Shown here: positions 1 to 12,079 of the stretch, one piece after another
Layout: each line of letters begins with the position of its first letter
Position numbering within the stretch: the stretch's first letter is position 1
Assembly: GCF_018139145.2 (NCBI RefSeq)
Contig: NW_026114235.1
Location: 62,001 to 126,000 of the forward strand
From: Gymnogyps californianus
Lineage: Eukaryota; Chordata; Aves; Accipitriformes; Cathartidae
Direction: 5' to 3'
DNA length: 64,000 nt
The notes under the pieces: model-generated
Databases searched by the model: none
What the model saw: only the letters and a program-made list of their open reading frames with translations
Told to the model about the DNA's origin: nothing
Position numbers and translations under genes: made by a program

Positions 1-162
1 ATTCTCTTTTTGGGTGCTCATTAATATTTTCTAAATACAAATAAATTAATTAACATATTAAAGTTAAAACATAATTATGATCTCTATTTTACAAAAAATG
101 CACAAAGATATCAATATTGCACATGAAATAATTTCAACAACTCCTATCCATTCAGTCATTAC

Positions 163-259
163 CTTCCATACAAAGCTGGATGAAATTTCGACATGTTTTT
201 GGTGCTTCTCTTGACCATAATTCTATATCGATATCTCCTACTGTTGTTCTCAGCAAAAC
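163..259 (-). CDS. CWC27: CWC27 exon 2 (spliceosome-associated cyclophilin)
   Basis: Read on the minus strand, a pyrimidine-poor TTTTTATAG acceptor precedes 97 bases that translate as VLLRTTVGDIDIELWS, then REAPKTCRNFIQLCMEG, followed by a GTAATG donor. This matches the start of the cyclophilin-type peptidyl-prolyl isomerase domain of CWC27, a nuclear protein of the activated spliceosome. Compared with the human protein as I remember it, K/R and A/V type changes are conservative and no stop is present. The frame begins at the first base of the exon (phase 0) and leaves one base at its end. The next exons would lie left of the window. Exon 1 is at 1043-1079 on the same strand. The exon looks well conserved although exon 1 is damaged. 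Confidence 0.9.
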
Positions 260-1037
260 CTATAAAAATATAGATAAATACACCATTAGTTTTATTGCAA
301 CTTAGTCACTGATCAAAGAATATTATTACCGAGTTAAAAAATACTTCTGAATTCATGACATTAGTAACAGTAGTAGATACTCAAATATACGGGGTAACTA
401 TTGTTATTCCCACATAATATTTCCAGTACTTAAGATACAGTTCTGAACCAATAAGTATAAGATTTCAATGCCAACGACCTGGTACCTGACACATGATAGA
501 AACTTAGATACTCTTTATCACTTCTACAATGAAACAACATGGAAAAAGAATAATTATGCCTTAAATCTCCAAAGGCATATACCTCTCTTACAAGACAAGT
601 AATATCATTAAATTCAGCAAGAGATCATAATAAAATTAAGGTAATGTCTTCAAGAGCTATAACACCTCAAACTAACTTTAACCAAACCAGTACTACAACA
701 CGGAAACAACCCCCCCACACCATATTCTCCTCACCTGTTCCCCTCCACCCCCTTCAAAAGCAACCACAGAGCACAACCCCCACACACAGAGCGTGCAACC
801 CTTTCACCCGAATAATCCCTCGCACACACATAGCACAGCCTCCTCGCCTACAAACCCCCCCGGAGCGCACAATTTCCTCACCCGCACCACCCACAAGTAG
901 CGCACAACCCCCTCAGCAGCACCTCACCCCCACACCACGCGCAACCCCCTCACCTACGCTGCAATACAGCTCCCCTCCTCCCGACGGTCTGCCCCGCACC
1001 CACCGCAATCCCTGCCCCCAGCGCGGGCGAACCTCAT

Positions 1038-1079
1038 CTTACCATTAGTGAGGGGCTCCTGGATGTAGTTGTTGCTCAC
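1038..1079 (-). pseudogene. CWC27: CWC27 exon 1, start codon and donor lost
   Basis: On the minus strand the bases read V-S-N-N-Y-I-Q-E-P-L-T-N-G-K, aligning with the first 14 codons of CWC27. The initiator position (1077-1079) is GTG instead of ATG, and no in-frame ATG is visible just upstream. The phase-0 junction needed by exon 2 falls after the Lys codon (1038-1040). There the intron begins ATGAGG, so the donor GT has become AT. A cryptic donor, GTAAGA, lies five bases inside the exon, but using it would put exon 2 in the wrong frame. This copy therefore looks unable to make the normal N-terminus. A different first exon or a sequencing error cannot be excluded. Confidence 0.85.
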
Positions 1080-1475
1080 AATCAGGAAAGGAACATCCCA
1101 GCAGATGACCACCCGAGACCGACACTCACCTACGCTTCGCCTCTAACTCTTTCTACTGCCCCGAACCTCCCACCATCTTGGGCGCTTCTATGCAGCCCAG
1201 CGAGGTGGGGGGGAGGGTGCCCAAGACAGGAGGAAGGGATGAGTCCCTAGTCAGAGTCTCCATGGGAGTCAATGAGGAGGAAAATCGTTTCAGAAAGACC
1301 TGGAGGCTTCTCCAGACATCTGCAGTCTCTCCCCATGGCTCCCGCCCGGTACTAAGGTCCCCCGTCCACCCTGTGAGTGGCACTGTCCGAGAGTGCGCCG
1401 GGCAAAGCCTTCCGGCGGGGAGAGACACTACTGCGGGTCTAGGCTGGGCCGGCGAGGACGGTGGCAGGAGGTACC

Positions 1476-1488
1476 ATGGCTTTGTTGA
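1476..1488 (+). CDS. SREK1IP1: SREK1IP1 exon 1 (putative)
   Basis: ATGGCTTTGTTGA is followed by the donor GTGAGG. The 13 coding bases end in phase 1, exactly what exon 2 at 4644 needs, and the spliced start reads M-A-L-L-S-G-N-K. The mammalian protein begins MAVPG, so positions 4 and 5 differ. The change is compatible with C-to-T and G-to-A decay of a CCGG-like sequence. The start lies 397 bases from the divergent CWC27 start. The assignment rests on phase, position and the exon 2 match; the exon is too short to be secure alone. Confidence 0.55.
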
Positions 1489-4400
1489 GTGAGGGACTCC
1501 TGGCCGGGTCTGCGGGGAGAGAAGGGGCAATAGCTGGCTGACCCCAGGGCCAGCATGTTGGGAAGGGGAAATAAACGGCAGGTTGATGGAAAATTACGCA
1601 GGGAGGGCGTGTGGCCGCGCGTCGCAGTGGGAAGTGTGAGGAGATGGGGGTGGTGCATCTCCCTAACGCCGTAGGGGCTGCAGATGGAGAAACGTTGCTC
1701 TGGTCTGCGCAGCTGGTTTTCTAAACCAGCCGTCGTTGGGATAGCGGGAGGGAGATGGCCGAGGGTAGGTGAGGGGGTGTCAGGCTGGCCGTTGGTGAGT
1801 GCAGCCATGCGGTCGCTTTCTTCTAGGCATCTCCCCAAAGTTTTGGATGAGTGATGACCAAGTGCTATGTTCCTATCATCTGTTAGTATAAGCCACCTTC
1901 TTTAAAGTTTGATCTAAAGAATGGTTATTGTCAGACTTGCTTTTCCTCCTCGTGTTTTGTTCTGGATTAACATTTGTGTCCCACTAGATTATTGTTTAAA
2001 TAGAGCCGTTGAGAATGATGGTGAGACAGTACAGGCAGAAATGCTTGCACTATTTACAAGGTATTTAGATCTATGTCAGCCAAACACGTAGCTGTTGCTT
2101 CATAATTTTTTATTGATCCTGAGACATGAGGAGTGTTTTCTTGGAGAACAGCTGAACAAGCCTGAGCTTTGGTAAGAGGTAAACATTTCTCTTAAGAAAA
2201 GAGAAGACCTTAATAAGCTTGTTCCCATTTGGGGGGTGGGGGGTGGGGTGTCTTGAGGAAGACATCTCATGTTTGCATTCAAAGGTTTGCAAAGCTTTTT
2301 TTTGCAACCTTGTGCTCAACTGAATGGATGAGGTCCTTAGTGGTGGTTGCTGCTGTGTCAGTTGTTAATTTTCTTGAGGATTGACACTTGGGAAGAAGAG
2401 AGTGAGAAAAGAAAGCTTCTAGTACTTTGTTTGCTTTTAATAATCTAAAACTTCATCTAGTCTAAAACCCTGCTTCTAGCATTATTATTTAAAGCTAAAA
2501 ATAATAATCAAATTTCAGTCTCAAGAATTTGGTGGGAGCAAGGAAGATCAAGCTCTGTACACCTGTCCTCTAGCTAGGTAGAGGGGCCTTAACTTTTTCA
2601 GAAACTGTCAACGGGCTCTAGGAAGATACCAGTCTTGGTTGGGATTCCTGTTTCTACTGCTATGTAAAGGTTTAACTCCTATACATTTTTTGGGTTTTTT
2701 TCCAATCACCAGTGTGAAACATAGACTGTGTCTTAGTTAAAAATGTATTTGTGTTGTGAGATGTAACTTTGTGTAAAGATATCCAAGTTGCATCTGAATA
2801 GCTATTCCATTAAAACTGGAGCTGGCATCAGCTGTCTGACCTGCCAGCTTTACCAAATTCAGCAGTGAAGTACTATTCTTCTATTACTATTCTGCTGGGT
2901 GATTCTATTGGAAATTCTGACAAATGGCACCTGCATATGTTACGAGAGATTTTGTAGCACGTGCATCACTATACTGACTTCCCTTGCATGGAACACCGAA
3001 TCTTTCTGTACCTACAGGTCCGTTACACAGTAGGGATTAAGTTTATTGAATATTTCAGAAAACTGAGACAAAGTAGGTAGCTTGGGTGATCTTGTTTTCT
3101 AGTCCCAAGGTGTAGTGAACAAGCAGATGCTGTTTTGAGTATTTTTTTTTTTATATGACATTGCAACATACAGGTATACTTTTGTTCCTTGCTTCTTGGC
3201 ACTCTCTTTTGTTTTCCCTACCCCCTTACCTCTCATGGGTTTCCCTCAAAAGACAGTCAGTTATAAAACAGGAACCTAAACACTGCTGAGTTTATAGACC
3301 CCAGAGGGGATATGTAATACTGAGGTTTTGGGATCTGCAGAAAACCATGCATCATAATGGAATGTATGTATCTCTATTGCTCAGTTTTCCAATGCTCTTC
3401 AGGGCATAGACCAGTTAGTTTTCCAAGTTTCCAAGTTAGTTTCTCAACCTGGGGTTTGAAGGTTTCTCTGTTATTTTGAGTAGAATTTTCTAAAGACTAT
3501 GCTTGCCTCAGTAAATCAAAGTTTAAATTCATGGAGCTGAACCCTTTCTGGTTCTCTAATTTCTGTCATGGATTTCTTATGTTTGCTTATTTATTTATTT
3601 AAATAAATAACCTAGTTATTCAGAAAACTGTGTATAAGTTATATAAAAGTTATATAACTGTTTAAGTCACTGTTTTTTTCATACTCTATTCAGTTGGAAG
3701 ATAGAAAGGCACCCTTTGATTTTGGAAATTCAGTTGTGACTTTCATTATGAATAGGCTCAGCTGATTAAAAATAAGACTGATCTGGTTTTGGGGAGTGGG
3801 TCTCTGAGGTTTCTCTTCTTCTGAGTCATGTCTTACTATGTCTATTTAACTTAACTGTGGGCTCAGATGGGAAAATCACACACTTTCTATACCTAAAATT
3901 TGCACTATTCTGGTCCTCCTTCCTGCATAGCATCTACTGACTTTTCTGTTATTCTCTTCACTTTATTCCCCATTTAATTTCTTGCACCCATTAATTCTTT
4001 ATATTTGGTGCCATGTTGCCTGGATTCAGAATCATTTAACAATTTGTTTAGCTAGTTTTGGGGTTTTTTATTATTATTATTGCTTCTGTCTGTCCTTTTG
4101 TCATTTTTCAGGAGTGATTATTTATATATTTTTTTAATTGCCTTTTTAAGACAGTTCTTGTAATTAAAATATAAATTACTTCAGAGTTTCCAGTGAATGT
4201 CTGTCAACATCCACGCACTGCAAGAATTTATAAGTACATTTGTAGTGCGCAGTTATGGATCACTGGAATGTCAGATAGCTATTACCATGTTCATACTGTA
4301 ACTGAACAAATGCATAAGCTTTAAGAGAAGTGGAATAATTATTAAAATTATAATGGAAAGGTCATAATAAATCAAATGAGGATTTGGCAATAAGTTATGT

Positions 4401-4643
4401 GAAGCTAAATGACCCGTACCAGTTTATACTAGCCAAATTTGTTCTGATAGATTACTGCACAGAAAAGTGACCTTAGAAATGCACTGTTTTGCTTTTCTTT
4501 AAGTTTTTTTAAGAGGTCTTAGTGTTCTTAGTATTCTGAGGAGTGATCACTCCTATCTGTGTATTGACATTATCAAGACAGATTTAAAAGAAACTTGATA
4601 GTTCTGTTTAGTAACACCTAATCGATGGGATTTTCTCTTTCAG
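1489..4643 (+). other. SREK1IP1 intron 1
   Basis: This is the interval between the two SREK1IP1 exons. After the GC-rich end at about 1840 it is AT-rich non-coding DNA with short homopolymers. A 20-base self-complementary AT palindrome lies near 3587-3609. No repeat family or gene was recognised. Confidence 0.5.
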
Positions 4644-4691
4644 GTGGAAATAAGGATAACATCAGAGCAGGATGCAAGAAATGCGGTTACC
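4644..4691 (+). CDS. SREK1IP1: SREK1IP1 exon 2 (CCHC zinc-knuckle start)
   Basis: A strong acceptor (TTTTCTCTTTCAG) precedes 48 bases, followed by the donor GTAAGT. In the phase set by exon 1 it encodes GNKDNIRAGCKKCGY plus the first base of a Pro codon. This is the N-terminal half of the CCHC zinc knuckle of SREK1-interacting protein 1, a small basic nuclear protein that binds the splicing regulator SREK1. Both Cys residues of the knuckle half are present. The following exon, expected to carry the His and last Cys, was not recognised in the window. It may lie beyond 64000 or be lost. Confidence 0.82.
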
Positions 4692-4923
4692 GTAAGTCTG
4701 TAGTAAGCAATGCGAAGTTACAGTGTTTTCTTCAATTTATGATGTTGGAACTGCCTTTTGAGGAGGGAAAAGAAAAAAGAAGTGTTCTCCCTTGTTGCCC
4801 AGACATTTGTCAGTTTAAGTTACCATTTATTTTTTTTTTCCTATTCATTCTCTGGCTCCTCACACCTATTGCTGCTTTTGAAAACCCTTGAGTTTCTCAG
4901 CAAAAAAATAATAGTATGCTATT

Positions 4924-5309
4924 GTATTGGATTTGCGTGGCAAGGTTTTGGTAGCGGGGGGCTACAGGGGTGGCTTCTGTGAGAAGATGCTAGAAGCTTC
5001 CGCTATGCCCGACAGAGCCAATGCCAGCCGGCTCCAAGACGGACCCGCCGCTGGCTAAGGCTGAGCCAATCAGTGATGGTGGTAGCACCTCTGTGATAAC
5101 ATATTTAAGAAGGGGAAAAAGTTACTGTGCAACAGCAACTGCAGCCAGAGAGAGGAGTGAGAATATGTGAGAGAAACAACTCTGCAGACACCAAGGTCAG
5201 GGAAGAAGGAGGGGGAGGAGGTGCTCCAGGCACCGGAGCAGAGATTCCCCTGTAGCCTGTGGTGAAGACCATGGTGAGGCAGGCTGTCCCCCTGCAGCCC
5301 ATGGAGGTT
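4924..5309 (+). mobile_element. Partial LTR, family K (5' part)
   Basis: It begins TGTATTGGATTTGCGTGGCA and continues with the U3 seen in the minus-strand LTRs at 30724-31798 and 52441-53069: a GAGCCAATCAG segment, ATATTTAAGAAGG, and the start of the GCAGCCCATGG repeat. It stops about 386 bases in, at GCAGCCCATGGAGGTT, so the 3' part is missing. No target duplication is visible. It lies just after SREK1IP1 exon 2. Confidence 0.7.
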
Positions 5310-8300
5310 GTAAGCCCATGCTTACAAAGCTGTCTTTTATTCTGCTGCTTCTCTCTTCACTTCTTTACTATACATGCTTTTCTAAATACATCCTTTGCTA
5401 CCATGCTGCCTAAAGTCTACCGTTTTCTTCAGAATATCTGAAAAAAAATAGATTACTAGGGTTTTATTCCATCCTTGTCATTATATCCCTCATTTATATG
5501 ACTGACATCTGTGAACTAGACTAGAGATATCATAAGAACAAAAATAAGAAAAATATAAGCAGACATATTTTCTTAATTTGCTGCTTACATGTTGGAGATT
5601 ATCTTAATTCTTTTGTTTTACAAATACAATGACTTTTTTCTTTTCATAAAGTCCAGCAGTCCTCTTTGACTCAGAGTTATGATTAGACACAGGAATATTT
5701 CTTCTATCAAATATGTCAGATTTGTGCAGAAGAGGATAGAAGGAGTTTTATCTGTTTATTAAAAAGATTGTATCTGTCTTCTAAAAAGAAAGTCTACCAT
5801 GCATTCATAAAATGTGTAGATCAGGAGTGAGATCTAAGCATTTAATTTAAGAAAATAAAATTTACTTGCAGTCATCATTATAAAGCCAAATATTTTTCAC
5901 ATATCCTTCATAGATTACGCAGAGTCTTTGGGAAGGCTGGAAGAGAGTATTTCCTTGTTGGTCTGCAAGACTCTGGCATTAACTCAGGTAGCCAGGGGGT
6001 TTATTAAATTTCCCAAATATTTGAGCTCAAATATTCTAAAACAGCTTTGGAAAGTACAGCAGATCCAAAGGATTTTCACCATATTTTCTTTCCAGTTCTT
6101 TGTAGGTAGCTATCCAAAATTACAATGTTAGACTGTGCTGTCTCCGTGTATAAGTGAGTAAATGGTGCCTGATTCTGTCACCTTCATACTAATGATTGTT
6201 CAAAGAGAATCGTACATGATGGAGACTTTGGTCAAAAAAATCTACCATTTACACATTTCATTTTTATACAAAGGTCTGTGTTCTGGTCTATGAATCTTAG
6301 TTAAGTTTGGACACTATAGATTTTTGAATGCTTGGCAAGGAAGTATGTTTATTTTGGCTAACAGTGTGGAAACATGTGAAACTCCTTTTTCTCATCATGT
6401 AAACTAGAAATAGGAAAAAAAGTAGCATGGATTTTTGGTAGCTATTAGATCATCTAGTCTGACACTCTGTATATCACAGTTTGTCCCACTTACCCTTTTT
6501 GTAAGCCCAGTAATTTGTGTTTTGTGAAGGCAGAATTAGAGTTCAGTTGAATATCTTTTGGAGAAGTGTCTAGTCTTGATGTGAAGACAAGAAAATGTGG
6601 AGAATGTATTGCTTCTTTTGGTAGTTTCTTCTAGTGATTAGGTATACCTCCTGTGAAACATTTCTGCCTAATTCAGTACCAGCAAATATGTCTTTTTGCT
6701 TTTCTCTGCTAAGGTTACATCCTTCTCAGTTCTAGGTATTATTTCCTCTGATTTCAGCTGTAGACTTATACTGTCTATCTTCTCAATTTATTTGGGCGGG
6801 GGGGGGGGGAAGACAGAATAAGCAGTCTTGCACTCTTTATACAAGGTATTATCTCCAATAGCTGAGCAGGTTTTTTTGGCTCACTTCTGTACTACTTATG
6901 AAATTGCACTTGTTAGATAAGACCTATTTTCCATAAACTTCTTTAATAATTGAAACTTTACCACTTACTATTTACAAAATAATACCTTTTTTTTTCCTCA
7001 TTTTTTCTTGTATTTAAGTAGTTTGTTGATACCAAACTAATTGGCCTATAAAGCCCCTGGATAATCCTAAATTCACTTTGCAAAGATTGGCATGATATTC
7101 TCAGTCTTCTAATATTCATATGATAAATTGAAAGATGAGGAGACAGACTCTCTCAGCTAAGCCTTTTAGAAATTTAAATAGAAGTTGACAGATAAAAATG
7201 TATTTATTGTTCCACTAGATGAGGTCTAACAACTTCCTTTACTACTGATGGCCTGAACAATACTGCAGCATTTTTGTGTGGCATGATAAGGCGATTGTGG
7301 TTTTTTTCCAAAGAGAAAGAAATATTTATTTATATGTTTTATCTCTCTTGTTGTTATATGTAGCATTTTTCAATTCTAGTTGCTGCTTTCGCTTTGACAG
7401 TGAACCTGGCTGGGTTTTCTACCAGTGTTGTCCTTTTTCTGCGTTGCAGAATTGTGATTGTTGGGCCAACTGAATTGCTGTCTTTAAGGACTTTCAATTG
7501 CAATCACAATTTCTGTGCATTTTAGTACTCTCAATTTTGTAATAATTCTACAATCCTTCCATAATTTTTATCAGTATTGGAAAACTAGCTAAAATGTCAC
7601 ACTGTTTTCATATGGTTGTGACCCAGTTTGCTCTTTTTTTCTCTTTTATTTTGGTTTGTAATCAGTGGTCTCTAAGCAGTTGCTCACAATTCAGTAACCG
7701 ACTAACCTTCATCTCTCGTAGTGAAGTCCAAAATACTTTATGTTGGATGCAATATCAGTGATGTTAGAAGGTCATATGATACTCCTTAAACTTTGCTTGC
7801 ATTGGAGCTCCCAATATAATTTCTGTTTTTTCTCTCCGTGTCTTATTAACAGGTAATTTTAAAGTATTGCTTTTTTTTCATTTGGGTTTTTGTTTGTTTT
7901 TTGTTTTGTAGACAACATCTACAAATATTCTTTTTTCCACGATATTCTTTTTTTATTAGCTATCAGACTTGTCTGCAGGCCTGAAGATTTCTTCAGCTCC
8001 AAAAGTATTTTAAACTAATTCCACCCTCCTAATCTTCTTTTACTCTGCACTATCTTTCTTAACTAGAATTCTGGTTGCTAATTTCTACCCAGAGTTTTCA
8101 ACACTCCAATCGTACATATTGACCCTGTAGGTTTCAGTAATGTCAATTATATCAGTTAGCCAATTATACCAATTAGTGTCATCTCACTAAGTAGGATCAT
8201 TCCTACTAGAAATAAAGGTATTATATTAAATTCATGTAATCTAAAGGCAGAAGGGATATATTGGGTCATGTAGTCTGTCATCTCATCAGTGGAGGATTAT

Positions 8301-9591
8301 ACTCTTTCATACTTTCCTAAAATTATGTTGAGGACAAAATGTTCAGAGTAATGGTACTTCCATCGCTTCTCTTAATTACTCCACAGGCAAATATGTTTTC
8401 CTGCAACAAAAGTTCCTTTCTTTTTTTGTGTTTCCTACTAGATTATTAAGTAACTGAACTTTTAAGTTACTAGCAAGTGTCTTGGTCAAGCAGAACTGTT
8501 TCAGCAGTATAGTTGCGTATTTGTTATTTCTATGCCCTACTCTTCTTTTAGATTGGTATGCCCTTTCCTAAAATCCAGCTTATATGGATTCTTCTAAACA
8601 GGAATCTTTTGTGCAATTCTGATAGCTTTTTCTAGTTTTCAAAGAACTCTTCCATAAGTGAGTTTGCGTGTCTTAGCCACTATCTTTTCCACTAGAATGT
8701 CAAACTGTACTAATTACATTGTATCTCTCTCTGTTGATCTTTAATTCTTCTAGGTGTACTGACTCTTTACATCAATATGTCATCGTACTCCTTGAGAGTA
8801 AGTGGGTCATGTACCTGTCAGAAATACCATTTCATTAAAAAGTTGGGGGTTTCATGTGTTTTTGTTAAATCCCTATGTGTGTGTGGATAAAAGCTGTTTC
8901 ATATACACATCTTTGGAATGTTTTTTCCTCTCCCTTTTCCCTGCAGTCAAATCATAATTTCTTCATTTTAGTTGTTGATCCAAATTGTTTGTATATATTT
9001 GAAATACCTAAACAATTACAATTTTTATTGTTAAAAATTATTATGGATTAATCGTGAATGCTTTAGTGCAATTCCTTGGCATCTTCTAATGAGAAGGTAC
9101 ATAGTTGGTCATTATCTGTTTCTCTCCTTTGGTGCTAGGCATTGAGTTTGCTTAAAGTTAGCAGTTTCTGTGCATGGTTTATCACTAGCTTATACCCTGG
9201 CAGCAGGTAAAAAACTGCAACAGTACAACTGTAGTAATCTGAGTTCTAAAAATGAGGAGAGGGTTCACAAAAATGTTTTAAATATTCAGTGAGCTTAAAT
9301 GGAAGTAGATAATGACTCTATTTGCATTCTTTTTATTTTAATAGTTGTTTCTATGTGTAATGTATACAGTTTGCCTTTTGGTGGAGACCTAGAATGCTCT
9401 GTGCAAACATTTCGCTGGAAGGTAAAAACTGCTGACTCATTGAATTCAAGAGGCTAGGCTCTGGGTTATGGGGTAAGAGGAGAGGCTTCTTAAGGCTGTG
9501 AAACAGGAGACAAACAAGCGTCCAAGTCTTAGAACTTCTTATGAAATACATAAACATGTAGCACAGAATGGAGGTGGGAGAAGGAGTTTGG
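5310..9591. other. AT-rich intron-like DNA, nothing recognised
   Basis: This is T-rich sequence with many short homopolymers, including a run of G near 6798-6811. No open frame longer than about 68 codons occurs, and no frame resembles a known protein. No LTR ends, CR1 3' ends or splice-flanked exon matches were seen. It probably belongs to the same host intron. Confidence 0.5.
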
Positions 9592-9741
9592 TGGTATGTC
9601 GTGGTTTAACCCCAGCTGGCAACTAAGCACCACACAGCAGCTCACTCACTCCCCCTCAATGGGATGGGGGAGAGAATTGGAAGAGTTACTTGGGAAGACA
9701 AATGCCATAACTCCGAACATCCCCCCTTCCTTCTTCTTCCC

Positions 9742-10325
9742 TGTCGTGGTTTAACCCCAGCCGGCAGCTAAGCACCACGCAGCCGCTCGCTCACTGCCCC
9801 CCCACCCCTGGGATGGAGGAGAGAATCAGGAAAAAAAAAAACTCGTGAGTTGAGATAAAGACAGTTTAATAGGACAGAAAGGAATGAAAAACAATGATAA
9901 TGATAATAATAATATGACAATAGCAATACTAAAAGAATTAAACTATACAAAGCAAGTGGTGCACAATGCAATTGCTCACCACTCGTTGACCGATGCCCAG
10001 TTAGTTCCCGAGCCGCGATCCCCCCTCCCAGTTAACTCCCCCCAGTTTATATACTGGGCATGATGTCATATGGTATGGAATATTCCTTTGGCCAGTTTGG
10101 GTCAGCTGTCCTGATGGTGTCCCCTCCCAGCTTCTTGTGCCCCTCCAGCCTTCTTGCTGGCTGGGCACGAGAAGCTGAAAAATCCTTGACTTAGTATAAA
10201 CACTACTTAGCAACAACTAAAAACATCAGTGTGTTATCAACATTATTTTCCTACTAAATCCAAAACACAGCACTATACCAGCTACTAGGAAGAAAATTAA
10301 CTCTGTCCTAGCTGAAACCAGGACA
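9742..10325 (-). mobile_element. Solo LTR, family A, nested in the P1 3' LTR
   Basis: The element is bounded by TGTCGTGG and CCAGGACA. It is flanked by a perfect 5-bp target duplication TTCCC (9737-9741 and 10326-10330). It splits the P1 3' LTR, which resumes with CCAGC at 10331. It is therefore younger than P1. A minus-strand TATATAAAC promoter motif lies near 10050. Confidence 0.9.
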
Positions 10326-11166
10326 TTCCCCCAGCTTTTTATTGCTGAGCATGATGTCATATGGTATGGAATACCCCTTTGGTCAGTTGGGGTCAGCTGT
10401 CCCGGCTGTGTCCCCTCCCAACTTCTTGTGCTGCACCCCCAGCCTACTCGCTGGTGGGGCAGTGTGAGAAGCAGAAAAGGCCTTGACTCTATGTAAGCAC
10501 TGCTCAGCAATAACGAAAACATCCCTGTATTATCAACACTGTTTCCAGCACAAATCCAAAACATGGCCCCATAGTAGCTACTATGAAGAAAATTAACTCT
10601 ATCCCAGCCAAAACCAGCACATTCTCCACCCCTTATTCCATACCATTTACGTCATGCTCAGGTCCCACACTATCCAATACATCATCATTAACCACCACCC
10701 CCCTTCCCATCCTTTGATATAATACACAGATATCATTCCCTTAGTCTATGGACCACATCTGCGAAATGTCTGTAAAATGTCCACAAATGTCCACAAAATG
10801 TCCACTGAGTTCATTTAGTCCATGACTTTGGGCTCCATCTGTTATGGTGGTCACTCAGGACAGGAGAGGTGGTGTGTTGCGTTGAGTTATTGGGTACCAA
10901 AGCCAGCTCAGGTCAGGTCGCTGCTGCACTTGCACTGCTTCTTGTAAGGCTTGTCCTCCATTGGTTCAGGTGGTTCCTGCTATAGTAATTCCTATAACAT
11001 GCAACTCAAATCCCGGGTTACAACAATTTAAAGGTATTTCCATTACAATCTCTACCCCTGGTCCCTTTGGACCAGACCATCGGATTTAACATTGCAATGA
11101 ACTCCTCCCCCTGCCCCTGCTCCGGCTTGGACTTATCCACAGACTGCAGTCCCTTAGGGGCGTACC

Positions 11167-11735
11167 TGCTCCAAGTGGAGCCTTATCTATGAGCCACAGT
11201 CTCTTCAGGGGTATACCTGCTGCGACATAGACTTATCCACCGCCACAGTCGCTTTGAGGTGCACCTGTTCCAGCGTGGCCTAATCCATGGGCCACAATGC
11301 CTTCAGAGATATACCTGCTCCAGCGTGGCCTTACCCACAGCCACAGTCCCTTCAGAAGTAAACCTGCTCCAACATGGCCTTGTCCATGGCTGCAGTCCCT
11401 CCAGGGGCGTACCTGCTCTGTCGTGGGCTTATCCATGGCCACACGCTTTGAGGTGCTCCAGCATGACCTCATGCACAGCCACAGATGCTTCAAGGTGTAC
11501 CTGCTGCAGCATGGACTTCTCCACAGCCACAGATGCTTCGAGGTGTACCTTCTCCAGCATGGACTTATCCTTGGGCCACAATCCCTTCAGAGGTATACCT
11601 GCTGCGGCACGGGCATAACCATGGCCACAGATGCTTTGAAATGTACCTGCTCTGGCATGGGCTTATCCTTGGCCACAGACGCTTTGGGGTGTCCTGCTCC
11701 CATGTGGACTCATCCACAGGTGACAGTCCCATTGA
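11167..11735. repeat. Minisatellite, about 48-50 bp unit, about 12 copies
   Basis: Degenerate tandem units begin CCTGCTCCAGCGTGG and contain a GGCCACAG core and a TTCAGAGGTGTA-like end. Most units are near 48-50 bases, close to a multiple of three. This creates spurious repetitive open frames on both strands (for example 11259-11740). The array sits in the interior of P1 where gag-pol would be expected. A similar CTCCAGCGTGG core occurs in the family K LTRs. Confidence 0.85.
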
Positions 11736-12053
11736 CTTGAGTTCACACTGGAGTTCCAGCCTGTCCAGTACAGCAGCACAGAAAGCAGCGATGCCCTGGC
11801 CATCTGCCAGCCCAGGCGCATCGCCATGGCTGTTATCAGAATGTTCCCAGGCACACCAGAGTAAGACGATAAGCAGCACAGCAGTATAGCAAGCAGTGAA
11901 ATCAAAAAGCAGCCACTAACGAGCACTAGACTCTAATATGCAGTGAGGCAAGCAAGCACAGGAGCCTGCCGATTAATAGCTAAACAGCAATAACAGCTAT
12001 AAATTCGATCTAGCACATTCCAATCAAATCTGTCATTATCTCGAACCCTTCAA

Positions 12054-12071
12054 GCCCCACGTTGGGAGCCA
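12054..12071 (-). promoter_or_regulatory. P1 tRNA primer-binding site
   Basis: On the minus strand this reads TGGCTCCCAACGTGGGGC, eight bases inside the 5' LTR end. It differs by one base from the Lys(CUU)-type site of P3. Confidence 0.8.
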
Positions 12072-12079
12072 AAAAGGAC

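Larger units (their letters stand above)
640..1840. promoter_or_regulatory. GC-rich bidirectional promoter region
   Basis: This stretch is far richer in C, G and CpG than the AT-rich DNA on either side. It contains both divergent first exons: CWC27 at 1079 leftward and SREK1IP1 at 1476 rightward, with about 400 bases between the start positions. The left part (about 700-1030) is strikingly C-rich on the plus strand. A shared CpG-island promoter is inferred from composition and from the known head-to-head order of these genes in mammals. No TATA box was needed or seen. The open frames at 644-1048 and 1153-1838 are composition artefacts of this region. Confidence 0.65.

Noticed and set aside
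644..1838. Several open frames of 100-136 codons on both strands
   Set aside because: They overlap each other in the GC-rich promoter, have low-complexity Pro/Thr/Ser composition and run across the recognised first exons.
3587..3609. Perfect AT palindrome as a replication or regulatory element
   Set aside because: Short TTTA-type palindromes are expected by chance in AT-rich DNA.
11233..11926. Repetitive ORFs of 86-147 codons on both strands
   Set aside because: They are translations of a minisatellite with a unit near a multiple of three, open in several frames; no conserved protein.
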